Assembly: GCA_011192005.1 (NCBI GenBank)
Contig: DUFB01000086.1
Location: 1 to 35,152, forward strand
Reading direction: 5' to 3'
Source of the DNA: Dehalococcoidia bacterium
GTDB taxonomy: Bacteria > Chloroflexota > Dehalococcoidia > Dehalococcoidales > RBG-16-60-22
DNA: 35,152 nucleotides
Under the pieces are notes generated by a model. The model was not told where the DNA came from, ran no database searches, and saw only the letters and a program-made list of their open reading frames with translations. Within the stretch, counting starts at the first letter, position 1. The number at the start of each line of letters is the position of its first letter. This document shows, piece by piece, positions 17,050 through 25,320 of this stretch. The translations under genes were made by a program, and so were the position numbers.

Positions 17050-18105
17050 ATGATAAATATCGGTGTTGTAGGTTGTGGCTACTGGGGGCCGAAGCATATA
17101 AGAGTCTGCCACGAATTAAGAGATGTAACTCTCACCTCAGTGTGCGATATTGACGAACAAAGGCTCCAACCGGTACAAAACCAGTACCCGGCTGTTCAGG
17201 CTACTACAGACTACAAGGAATTCCTTAACAGTAACCTGGATGCAATAATAATAGCTACCCCGGTTAACACGCACCACGATCTAGCTAAGCGAGCGCTTTT
17301 AAACAACAAACACGTCCTGATAGAGAAACCAATGACCGCTACCAGCCAGGAGGCCCTGGAGCTTATTGAACTGGCCGATAAAAAAAATCTGGTGCTTATG
17401 GCGGGACATACTTACGAATATCATCCTGCCGTGGACTTCCTGAGAGAACTGGTTAATAATGGCGACCTAGGAGACATTTACAGTATCGATGCCGCCCGTC
17501 TCAACCTCGGCTTGTTCAGGACGGATGTCAATGTCCTCTGGGACCTGGCACCGCACGATATCAGCATTATTCTATCCATACTCAAGGAAAATCCCATTGC
17601 GGTGAGTGCCCGAGGTACACATCATATAGATCCCAACACGTATGATATAGCCTACCTCGAAATCATGTTTCCCAGCGGGGCAATGGGGCATGTTCACGTA
17701 AGCTGGCTTCACCCCAGGAAAATCAGGCAGACCACCATCGTTGGCAGCAAGAAGATGGCAGTTTACGATGATGTTTCAGAAACAGAAAAAATACATATCT
17801 ATGATAAAGGAGTAGCTACTCCCAAACCCTATAATGGCACCAACAACGGGGGTGCTAACGGCAAATTCTCCGCCTGGCCGCCCAATTATCGATATGGCGA
17901 TGTTGTAATACCTTTTGTTTCTAATGCCGAACCACTTAAACTGGAATGCAATCATTTTATAAACTGTATTTCCGAAGGTAAAAAGCCAAGGAGTGACGGA
18001 TGGGTAGGACTTAAGGTTACCAGCATTCTTGAAGCATCCGAGAAGTCTCTGGCGAACGGAGGACAGCGGGAAAAACTGGATCTGGGAGCTATAGCGATTT
18101 TATAG
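17050..18105 (+). CDS. Gfo/Idh/MocA-family sugar dehydrogenase, WbpB/WlbA-like
   Basis: A Rossmann motif (GVVGCGYWGPKHIR), the EKP motif (VLIEKPMTAT), GHTYEYHPAV and the helix DLAPHDISIIL place this 351-residue protein in the Gfo/Idh/MocA family. Followed by an acyltransferase and a DegT aminotransferase, it matches WbpB/WlbA, which oxidises C3 of UDP-GlcNAcA to the 3-keto sugar. The ribosome site AGGGGGAT is strong. The order dehydrogenase, acyltransferase, aminotransferase is the usual one for UDP-2,3-diacetamido-2,3-dideoxyuronic acid synthesis. The substrate is inferred from context. Confidence 0.88.
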   Translation: MINIGVVGCGYWGPKHIRVCHELRDVTLTSVCDIDEQRLQPVQNQYPAVQATTDYKEFLNSNLDAIIIATPVNTHHDLAKRALLNNKHVLIEKPMTATSQEALELIELADKKNLVLMAGHTYEYHPAVDFLRELVNNGDLGDIYSIDAARLNLGLFRTDVNVLWDLAPHDISIILSILKENPIAVSARGTHHIDPNTYDIAYLEIMFPSGAMGHVHVSWLHPRKIRQTTIVGSKKMAVYDDVSETEKIHIYDKGVATPKPYNGTNNGGANGKFSAWPPNYRYGDVVIPFVSNAEPLKLECNHFINCISEGKKPRSDGWVGLKVTSILEASEKSLANGGQREKLDLGAIAIL

Positions 18106-18138
18106 ATGCTATACGCCCAATTCAATAAGGAGTAACTG

Positions 18139-18807
18139 ATGAGAGACGAGATGCAGCCTACAAGTGGATTAGAAGTAAATAACCAGATGGTGCGACTCGG
18201 GGAGAAAGCCGTCATTGATGATGGCGTGGTGTTAGGCTATCTGCCGGTCAGAGGTGGGCATATCGTTTTAACCATAGGTTCCGGGGCTCACGTACGTCGA
18301 GGTACCATTATTTACGGTGGCAGCCGTATAGGATATAACCTGGAGACCGGTCACAACGTTATTATACGAGAGGAAAATGATATAGGAGATAACTTCCGCA
18401 TCTGGAATAATTCCGTCATAGATTACGGCTGTCATATAGCTAATGACGTAAAAATTCATAACAAAGTATACGTGGCCCAATTTTCCACTATTGAAGACGA
18501 TGTTTTCCTGGCTCCCGGGGTTACTCTGGCGAATGATTTACATCCGGGGTGCCCACATTCTCACGAATGCATGCGGGGTCCCTATATCAAGAAAGGCGCC
18601 CAGATAGGCATCAATTGCACGATTCTACCCCGGGTAGTAATCGGAGAATACGCCGTCATCGGTGCCGGAAGCGTAGTTACCAGAGATATCCCCGATGGTG
18701 CCGTTGCTTACGGCAATCCCGCCGAGGTGAAATGCGATATTGAAAGTCTTACCTGCAACACGGGCCTCGGAGATAAACCATACAGTCATCTTGCACGGAG
18801 GGTTTAA
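18139..18807 (+). CDS. Left-handed beta-helix N-acyltransferase, WbpD/WlbB-like
   Basis: Hexapeptide repeats run through most of the 222 residues, for example VIIREENDIGDNFRIWNNSVIDYGCHIANDVKIHNKVYVAQFSTIEDDVFLAP in short turns, ending with ERGSVV-type turns and the common AYGNPAEV close. WbpD/WlbB acetylate the 3-amino group made by the partner aminotransferase, using acetyl-CoA. AAGGAG lies 7 nt before the ATG. The stop overlaps the start of the aminotransferase (TAATG), so the pair is coupled. The acyl group could differ from acetyl. Confidence 0.87.
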   Translation: MRDEMQPTSGLEVNNQMVRLGEKAVIDDGVVLGYLPVRGGHIVLTIGSGAHVRRGTIIYGGSRIGYNLETGHNVIIREENDIGDNFRIWNNSVIDYGCHIANDVKIHNKVYVAQFSTIEDDVFLAPGVTLANDLHPGCPHSHECMRGPYIKKGAQIGINCTILPRVVIGEYAVIGAGSVVTRDIPDGAVAYGNPAEVKCDIESLTCNTGLGDKPYSHLARRV

Positions 18808-19931
18808 TGCGAATACCACTAGTAGACCTAAAAACTCAATACCAGGATATTAAAGAAGAGGTACTATCTGAAATAAGTCAGGCTCTGGATAGTATGCAGC
18901 TCTTTCTGGGTAAGAACGTCCAGGCGCTGGAGTCTGATTTTGCCGGTTATTGTGGCACCGAATTCGCTATAGGGGTGAGTTCCGGGACCGATGCCCTGCA
19001 TATAGCCCTTCGCGCCTGCGGTATCGGCCCGGGGGATGAAGTAATCACCGTTTCACATACCTTTATAGCCACCGTTGAAGCTATCATCCTAGCAGGAGCC
19101 AGGCCGGTACTGGTAGATATTGATCCCGATACCTATAACATAGACACTTCGCAACTTGAAAAGGCTATTACGGGTAAAACCAAGGCTATAATCCCGGTTT
19201 TCATGTACGGGCATCCCGCTGACATGGACCCGGTAATTGATATAGCCAGGGCTTATAACCTGAAGATAATAGAAGACGCCTGTCAGGCGCACGGAGCCGA
19301 ATACAAAGGGCGTCGGTCCGGTTCAATAGGTGATGCGGGCTGTTTCAGTTTCTATTTCACCAAGAATCTGGGGGCTTACGGTGAGGGAGGCATGATTACC
19401 ACCTCTGATCCTGCTATAGCTCAGCGGTGCCGCATGCTACGGGACCACGGGCAGAATGAAAAATACCGCCACGCATTAATCGGCATAAACGGCAGGCTTG
19501 ACGAGTTACAGGCTGCCATACTCAAAGTAAAAATGCCTCACCTGGCAAACTGGATCCAAAAGAGGCGGAGCCTGGCTCAAGCATATAACGAGGGATTGCC
19601 AGATTCGGTAATAAAGCCACAGGAGATGCCCTGGGGAAAGCATGTATATCATCTCTACGTGGTGCGAGTACCGGAACGGGAGCAGCTTCGCGAATGGCTG
19701 GAAAACAAGGGCATAAGTACCGGTATGCATTACCCCATCCCTGTTCACTTACAGGAAGCCTGGCGCAACTCCGGCGGCGATGAGTTGTCGTTACCGGTAA
19801 CAGAAAAGATAACCAAAGAAATCCTATCGTTGCCCATTTATCCGGAATTAACTATTGAAGAAGTCGATATTATATGTAAACATGTTCAGGAGTTTGTGGA
19901 TACTAGACTGGAAATAGGCATAGAACGATAA
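18807..19931 (+). CDS. DegT/DnrJ/EryC1/StrS aminotransferase, WbpE-like
   Basis: The 374-residue PLP enzyme transfers an amino group from glutamate to a keto-sugar nucleotide. It starts MRIPLVDLKTQYQDIKEEV, has the cofactor region SSGTDALHIALRA, the Asp in IEDACQAHGA, and the Schiff-base Lys in FTKNLGAYGEGG. Length and motifs are normal for the family. In the company of WbpB- and WbpD-like neighbours, its product is likely a 3-amino-3-deoxy derivative of UDP-GlcNAcA. The epimerase WbpI, needed for the manno form, is not in the window, so the gluco form may be the end product. Confidence 0.93.
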   Translation: MRIPLVDLKTQYQDIKEEVLSEISQALDSMQLFLGKNVQALESDFAGYCGTEFAIGVSSGTDALHIALRACGIGPGDEVITVSHTFIATVEAIILAGARPVLVDIDPDTYNIDTSQLEKAITGKTKAIIPVFMYGHPADMDPVIDIARAYNLKIIEDACQAHGAEYKGRRSGSIGDAGCFSFYFTKNLGAYGEGGMITTSDPAIAQRCRMLRDHGQNEKYRHALIGINGRLDELQAAILKVKMPHLANWIQKRRSLAQAYNEGLPDSVIKPQEMPWGKHVYHLYVVRVPEREQLREWLENKGISTGMHYPIPVHLQEAWRNSGGDELSLPVTEKITKEILSLPIYPELTIEEVDIICKHVQEFVDTRLEIGIER

Positions 19932-20029
19932 AATATTTAGATATTGATTGGCTAATATAAATACAAGATATGATATGATAAGATATAAAGATCAGCTAAA
20001 CACCCAGAAGGCATCAGGAGGAAACTGAA

Positions 20030-21727
20030 ATTACTAGTGAAAGCAAATCCAAGAAGAAAAGCACTGTAGTCGAGAAGGAAGAGGAATCTACCAAAAAGAA
20101 ACTCGCTATGGTACCCATTCTGAGCCGACGCTCACTGGTAATACTGGGTATAGGCTTAATTGTTGGGATATTATTGGCGTTTGGTTACTGGCTTATCAGC
20201 CCTGCATTTATTACGCCTGAAGGTGAAACCGGGGGAGACGCCGAGGGTATGGGCCTGCTGGGATTTCTGGGGATAGATACCGGGGGACCGTACATGAGTA
20301 TAGTCAGCATTCAGCTGGTGAATCCTGGGTATGAATATCAACCCCTATATATTATGCAACAGATGGCCGAATATTATGCCGCCAAACATAATAGTTTGCC
20401 GTTCTTCGAGTTTCTCGCCGAAGAACTGGATAAACGACCTATTGAATATTCCTATACTGTAGATGAACTCGACGATATGATATCGACGGATTACGATTAC
20501 AACAGTGAGATCCCCGCTATCAGGTTAACAATCACTGCCGATACCGAAGAAGAGGCCGCTAACCTCGCTGTACTGGTACCCCAGATTTTCGTGGACTACC
20601 TGATAGACGAAGAGAAAGACAGGCAAGAGCAGTTGTATCAATTTACCTCAGAAGAGATAGAAAATGTCAAGAATAATCTCTACGAAGCCCAACTGGAGCT
20701 GGATACCCTTTTATCAGATGAGATATTTAGTAATCCCAGTTACATTGCTCTCAACGCCAGAGTGGAAGCTTTACAGCAAGAACTTAACTCTCATATTAGT
20801 GAACTTACCATACAGTACCTCGAAGGATCAGAACTCCAGGAAGAATATGACAATATACTTGACAGAATGGGAGAAGTTACTGCTGAACTGACAGAGGCTG
20901 AGTCGGAGCTACAGAATATGATCGACCAGTCTTCAGGTTTAAGTATCGAAGATACAGCGTATAGTATGATACTGGAAGCCAAAATCAGAGGATTACAGGA
21001 CGAGCTCGATACGTTAATAATCGGCACCGAGACAACCATGGGGCTAACCGAAATGATTGCGACCGGAATAACGTCCGGTACTGCATACGATAACCTGATG
21101 CTTAAAATCGAGACTGTTGCTGAAGCTCTCGCTGAAGCTCAACAAGAATATGACGACTTAATGAAACGAGCGAGTCAGCAGGATCCAACGGCAACTCTGG
21201 AGTACCAGATAGCTAAAATTAAAGTAGATTCGCTTACTGCCAAACTCCAGACTCTGCAGGAAAAACTGATACCATTATACGATCAGATAATGAGTCTCGA
21301 TGGAGGAAACAGTCAATCAGATAGTGAACTAGCTTTTGATAGAATATCCGTCGCGCTGGCAAAAGCCATGAAAGACCTTGAAGAACTAGAAAAACAATTA
21401 GGATATGACCAGGTTTCCGCAAACACAGAAATACTAGCAGCTCAGGATAGAGTTAATACGCTAACCGCCAGGCTTGAGGAACTTAACATCGAGCTAACAG
21501 CTCTCTCGGGATATAATATCGAGTCGTTAGAAAACGAGTACCTGGTTGCAGGTAATCCCTCTATCCCTTTTCCAGTTCTTCCGGAACGAAGCAGGGCGCG
21601 TAACACCCTATTAACAGGCGCCATAGCCGGAATAATCATAGCCTGGATCATTTTGAACTTCAGGTGGCTGATCAACCTGGTATCCCCATCCGGTGAACGG
21701 GCTAAACCGGAAGAAGAGGAGGAGTAA
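20030..21727 (+). CDS. Wzz-like polysaccharide co-polymerase with probable ATT start
   Basis: The protein has a transmembrane helix near the N-terminus (SLVILGIGLIVGILLAFGYWLI), a Wzz-type extracytoplasmic head, two long coiled-coil stretches (about residues 185-330 and 350-490) and a final helix (LLTGAIAGIIIAWIILNF). Such proteins set chain length or assist export. It lacks the fused tyrosine kinase of many Gram-positive forms. The track starts at ATG 20108, which has no ribosome site. The same frame is open up to a perfect CAGGAGG followed 8 nt later by ATT (20030), adding a charged cytoplasmic N-tail (TSESKSKKKSTVVEKEEE) that fits this family. An ATT start is rare, and sequencing error or another start remains possible. 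Confidence 0.82.
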   Translation: MTSESKSKKKSTVVEKEEESTKKKLAMVPILSRRSLVILGIGLIVGILLAFGYWLISPAFITPEGETGGDAEGMGLLGFLGIDTGGPYMSIVSIQLVNPGYEYQPLYIMQQMAEYYAAKHNSLPFFEFLAEELDKRPIEYSYTVDELDDMISTDYDYNSEIPAIRLTITADTEEEAANLAVLVPQIFVDYLIDEEKDRQEQLYQFTSEEIENVKNNLYEAQLELDTLLSDEIFSNPSYIALNARVEALQQELNSHISELTIQYLEGSELQEEYDNILDRMGEVTAELTEAESELQNMIDQSSGLSIEDTAYSMILEAKIRGLQDELDTLIIGTETTMGLTEMIATGITSGTAYDNLMLKIETVAEALAEAQQEYDDLMKRASQQDPTATLEYQIAKIKVDSLTAKLQTLQEKLIPLYDQIMSLDGGNSQSDSELAFDRISVALAKAMKDLEELEKQLGYDQVSANTEILAAQDRVNTLTARLEELNIELTALSGYNIESLENEYLVAGNPSIPFPVLPERSRARNTLLTGAIAGIIIAWIILNFRWLINLVSPSGERAKPEEEEE

Positions 21728-21799
21728 GCGCTGTCTCATTTATAAACTTAAGCTATGAGATAAATCGCAATTCTTCCGTTTTGCACTGAATAGGTTTTT

Positions 21800-22987
21800 A
21801 TGAGCAAGGAAAATAATAAGAAAAAGAGAGTCTGTATCGTCAGACAGAAACCTTACCCCTGGCAAAGAAACATGAGGAGAAATGCCGAAACACTATCTAA
21901 AGAAGGGTATGAGGTTGATGTCGTTTGCATCGGACTAAAAGGCCAGAAGAAGTTTGAGATAATGAACGGTGTAAATGTCCACCGTGTATATTATTCATAC
22001 CACCGCAATAAAGTCTTCTGGTACTTAATTGATTACTCTGTTTTTTTCCTTATGGTATCACTTAAATTGGCCTGGCTTTCGCTGAGGAAGCGTTTAGACG
22101 TTATCGAGGTATGTAATGTGCCAGATTTTCTGGTATTCACCACAATATTCCCCAAACTCCTGGGAACCAAAGTAATATATTATATGTTTGAAAAAACAGA
22201 GGCTTTGTTTACAGCCAGCTTCGGCGTAAGCAGTAATCACCTGCTTACCAGAATGGTAAGATGCCTGATTAAACTCTGCGCTACTTTCGCGAATTCTGTC
22301 ATCGTAACGGATGTTCTTGTAGAAAAACAACTGCTGGAATCATACCACGTTCGCAGTGATAAAATTACGCTGGTGCTAAACGTTGTTGATGAATCTGTTT
22401 TTAAGCTGGAACCATCTGATTGTACCGAAAAGGATGACTACTTTACCCTGACAATCGTCAGCGGCACTCTAAAAAGGTACGGGATCCAGACAATGATCAA
22501 GGCATTCCCGATTCTATTGAAAGACGTACCCAAGTTAAAGCTAAATATCGTTGGCGACGGAGAATACCTCCCGAATCTTAAAAAGATGGTGAATGCTCTT
22601 AATATAAAGGACCATGTAAACTTCACGGGTTATATACCTTATGAGGAAGTCCCACAGTATATAGCCTGCGCTGATGTCTGTATAGCACCAATGCTCGATG
22701 ATGTCGGGACGCCGAATAAAGTACTGGAATATTTTGCCATGGGTAAAGCTACGGTATCTAGCAAAATACCCGGGCTGGTAGCTCTTATAAATTGCGAATG
22801 CCTGGTATATTTCCAGCCTGGCGATGAGGTAGAACTGGCCGAGCGGATTCTGGAACTATATCATAACCCGGAAAAGAGAGCCGCTTTAGGAGCACTGGCC
22901 AAGGAGTTTTACGGTCAATATCGCTGGTCAACAATGGGGCAAAAATACCTTGGTGTATACAGGAAACTGATGGGCATTAATGCGTAA
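21800..22987 (+). CDS. GT4-family glycosyltransferase
   Basis: The 395-residue GT-B protein begins RVCIVRQKPYPWQRNMRRNAETLSKEGYEVDVVC, has a membrane-associating stretch near residues 80-100, and ends with the GT4 block NIVGDGEYLPNL, then APMLDDVGTPNKVLEYFAMGKATVSSKIPGL, which contains the E-x7-E-like nucleotide-sugar site. It would add a sugar to the lipid-linked repeat unit on the inner face of the membrane. It is the only dedicated polymer glycosyltransferase in the window, so others, plus a flippase and polymerase, must be elsewhere. Donor and acceptor are unknown. Confidence 0.9.
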   Translation: MSKENNKKKRVCIVRQKPYPWQRNMRRNAETLSKEGYEVDVVCIGLKGQKKFEIMNGVNVHRVYYSYHRNKVFWYLIDYSVFFLMVSLKLAWLSLRKRLDVIEVCNVPDFLVFTTIFPKLLGTKVIYYMFEKTEALFTASFGVSSNHLLTRMVRCLIKLCATFANSVIVTDVLVEKQLLESYHVRSDKITLVLNVVDESVFKLEPSDCTEKDDYFTLTIVSGTLKRYGIQTMIKAFPILLKDVPKLKLNIVGDGEYLPNLKKMVNALNIKDHVNFTGYIPYEEVPQYIACADVCIAPMLDDVGTPNKVLEYFAMGKATVSSKIPGLVALINCECLVYFQPGDEVELAERILELYHNPEKRAALGALAKEFYGQYRWSTMGQKYLGVYRKLMGINA

Positions 22988-23346
22988 TTACAGCGGGTAG
23001 ATACTCCGGTAAGAACCAGCCGACCAATATTCACACCAGCATCCATCAGATACTATCACTTCAGCATTAAGTCCGACCTCATTTTACCGCAAGCTGCCTC
23101 CTGAAAAGGTCCCTAAAGGACCATCCTGAGACTAATAATCCCCGAAGTCAACTGGCAAAACATGTCATATCGCAGGAGAATAACAACATCACGAAATATG
23201 AAGGGTGAATAAAGATTTCAGGGCAGTAAAATACGTCTGCAAGACCGGTGTATTATGATAATTAACGGAATTCCGACTCGTCTGGTAAGTACAAGGGCCA
23301 GTGAGTGATAAAAAATAAAAGGATATTTACGAATAGATCCTTCTAA
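22988..23346. other. Gene-free stretch between glycosyltransferase and deacetylase-like gene
   Basis: No ORF with a ribosome site was found in these 359 bp. The notable items are a small perfect hairpin GGTCC-CTAAA-GGACC near 23108 and the minus-strand terminator at 23308-23342. The base composition is less AT-rich than that of the promoter regions, so this may be a decayed coding remnant. Confidence 0.5.
23308..23342 (-). terminator. Probable rho-independent terminator of the minus-strand deacetylase-like gene
   Basis: Read on the minus strand, AAGGAT and ATCCTT pair (extendable by a G-U and an A-U pair) around a 12-nt loop and are followed by TTTTATTTTTT. It lies directly after the stop codon of the gene at 23347-24693. 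The stem is short, so strength is uncertain. Confidence 0.45.
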
Positions 23347-24693
23347 TTATTTAAGTGAAGTCTTTCTCTCTTTTTCAATCGGTGTAAAGAGCGTTTCCAG
23401 AATCCTTAATATGAAATCGTTAATGGTAATTGCATCTATATCGCCGGTAACAGAGACAGCGCTTCTGGCCTGATTCGGCCACCGCCAGTATCTGACCAGC
23501 GGAGCATCGGTTTGTTCAATTTTTTGGGAAAGTGCCTTTTCTTCAGTCTTATCAAACTCCGCCAGACCTTCCAGGTACACTGAATAATTATCAGGTTGTT
23601 CACCAGATTCAACAATATAGCCTTCATTCCGCAGTAATTGAATGGCACGCGGAGATGAGTCAGGTTTAACACCGATAACAGGCTTCTTTGTGCTCTCTAT
23701 TACAAAATCCCTGGATTCAACGCTCTGATAACCATCAAACCACTCTTTTACAGGAACATTAACTCCGGCATTTTTCACCAATATGGTAGCCCTTTCGGAG
23801 CAATCCGCCTTTACTCTATATTTGCCATGACCTTCGTCCTCTATCCGGAACTGAAAATTATTCCTCTCCTTCCACCACTCGGTTACTTCCCTTAAAGTAG
23901 CCAGCCATATTGGCGGATTGTATTGCTTCAAATCCCTGATTATACCGATGAGAGTTTTTTCGTAATGAGAAATCCTTTCCGGGTGAAGTTGAATGGTAAA
24001 AATCTCACCTGATTGGTAAGATTTCTTAACAATATCATTCCAGATACTGCTCATTTTATCTTCATCGGTAACACCGAGTCTTTCCATGATGATTTCGTCA
24101 TCTGGCATTGAAACCGGAATTTCAACGAAATTATCGATTATCCGGGGCAGAACGAGGTAGCTTCGAGCCTGATGTGTGTTATAATAATCCAAAACCCTCT
24201 GGTATTCACGACGTGCCTCTCTGGTAAATCCATCATTATCATCAATGACATCCCAGTGCACGGTAATGCTGCTGTCATACTTAAATCCCAGGTCATTAAT
24301 TACCCGAAATGTGTTGTCATTAGTACGTAAGAACGGAGCTCTGAAACCGGTAAAAGGGATTTCACATTTATTAAAGGTTTCTATTGCTTTATTGAAGTGC
24401 TTTTTTTGTTCTTGATAGCTCAACATACCATAGTCGGTGTGGATATAGCCATGAATCGCGAATTCAACTCCATACTGGCAGAGTTTCTTAATTAACTTTG
24501 GATGTCTTTTCAGAGTTACCGCGGTAAGAAAAAAGGTAGGTACGCATTCTAGTTCCCGGGTTAACGAACAATACTGGGTCAGCAAGCGTCTGAATTTTCT
24601 TGGAGAAAGACCAAAACGAGACAATACCGTACGTATTCTCGTTAGAATATTTTTAAGCCCTCGTGATTTCGATAATATGTGTAAAATATTCAC
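23347..24693 (-). CDS. Polysaccharide-deacetylase-fold protein with extra C-terminal region
   Basis: The 448-residue protein carries NodB-like elements: TFFLTAVTLKRHP, the His pair in HGYIHTDY (motif 2), GFRAPFLRTND (motif 3, Arg/Pro), and a late IQLHPERI. The expected motif 1 (TFDDG-like) is not in the N-terminal part. A similar acidic motif, SVTGDIDAIT, occurs at the far C-terminus after a linker domain, so the order appears permuted. The start is a GTG. It has no ribosome site and lies about 6 nt from the predicted transcription start, so it may be read as a nearly leaderless mRNA. The promoter carries the 11-bp-spaced hexamers. It probably acts on an N-acetylated sugar, but the substrate is unknown and activity is uncertain. 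Confidence 0.75.
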   Translation of the reverse strand: MNILHILSKSRGLKNILTRIRTVLSRFGLSPRKFRRLLTQYCSLTRELECVPTFFLTAVTLKRHPKLIKKLCQYGVEFAIHGYIHTDYGMLSYQEQKKHFNKAIETFNKCEIPFTGFRAPFLRTNDNTFRVINDLGFKYDSSITVHWDVIDDNDGFTREARREYQRVLDYYNTHQARSYLVLPRIIDNFVEIPVSMPDDEIIMERLGVTDEDKMSSIWNDIVKKSYQSGEIFTIQLHPERISHYEKTLIGIIRDLKQYNPPIWLATLREVTEWWKERNNFQFRIEDEGHGKYRVKADCSERATILVKNAGVNVPVKEWFDGYQSVESRDFVIESTKKPVIGVKPDSSPRAIQLLRNEGYIVESGEQPDNYSVYLEGLAEFDKTEEKALSQKIEQTDAPLVRYWRWPNQARSAVSVTGDIDAITINDFILRILETLFTPIEKERKTSLK

Positions 24694-24716
24694 TATCGTA
24701 ATGATGCTATATTCAA

Positions 24717-24755
24717 GTTAGAATGAGGTAAGAAAAATGGACTCTTCCGGTTAGA
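24717..24755 (-). promoter_or_regulatory. Minus-strand copy of the 11-bp operator array
   Basis: On the minus strand TCTAAC (24755-24750), a poor match GAGTCC (24744), TCTTAC (24733) and TCTAAC (24722-24717) are spaced 11 bp. A possible -10, TATAGC (24711-24706), follows at 5 nt, closer than at the other promoters. The gene start is GTG 24693. The inverted orientation matches the minus-strand gene it would control. Confidence 0.55.
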
Positions 24756-24947
24756 ACGTTTTTTATAAGATTAGCACAGTGGAGGATATTTTTAAAATCG
24801 GCATCAATCATTTTTATAAAGGTGATATATTTTTAAACAATTACACAGTTATTACCGGTGATATACTGTTTCTAATAAACGCAGATGGAAAGCCGTATGA
24901 AAAAGACAAGGCTTATCTTTAAACATTCATTAGCAAAACAAGTTATA

Positions 24948-25211
24948 TCACCTTTTACTCATGTCAACCGGGAATTTATAGGCTGACTTGCGTTCTCGGG
25001 GGGTATCTTCCTCGAAGCTGGATTCATTAAACTCGGCGAGATATCGCATAATATCCTCGCGGCGGAACCTGCGGTCACCCCGACGAGTGATGCGATAGGA
25101 CTTGATGATACCCTGATCACTCCACCGCCTTGCCGTGTTGACATGGATGTGCAGGAGATGAGCCACGTCCTTTACGGTCAACATTGGTTTTATCTCATCG
25201 GAAGATAACAT
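24948..25211 (-). CDS. Small MerR/excisionase-type helix-turn-helix protein
   Basis: The 87-residue protein starts with a winged-HTH of the excisionase/BldC type: MLTVKDVAHLLHIHVNTARRWSDQGIIKSYRITRRGDRRFRREDIMRYL. A short hydrophilic tail (ESSFEEDTPRERKSAYKF) follows, and no effector domain. GGGAG lies 6 nt before the ATG. Such single-domain proteins are either recombination factors of mobile elements or BldC-like developmental regulators. No integrase or attachment site is seen nearby, so a transcriptional role is more likely. It is divergent from the kinase/PqqD/peptide operon and could regulate it. Confidence 0.8.
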   Translation of the reverse strand: MLSSDEIKPMLTVKDVAHLLHIHVNTARRWSDQGIIKSYRITRRGDRRFRREDIMRYLAEFNESSFEEDTPRERKSAYKFPVDMSKR

Positions 25212-25320
25212 ATCCTACTCCCAATATTATTTAATTACCTTTTCATACTTCAATATCCATATTACCCAGCCTGAAGTGAAAATCTCCTAAAAAAAACCTA
25301 TATTAATATAAATATTCCAT

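Noticed and set aside
23108-23122. GGTCC-CTAAA-GGACC hairpin as a terminator of the glycosyltransferase operon
   Set aside because: The stem is short, has no following T-run, and lies more than 100 nt after the stop.
24948-25211. Excisionase of an integrated element
   Set aside because: No integrase, attachment repeats, tRNA or phage genes are nearby; a BldC-like regulator is as likely.
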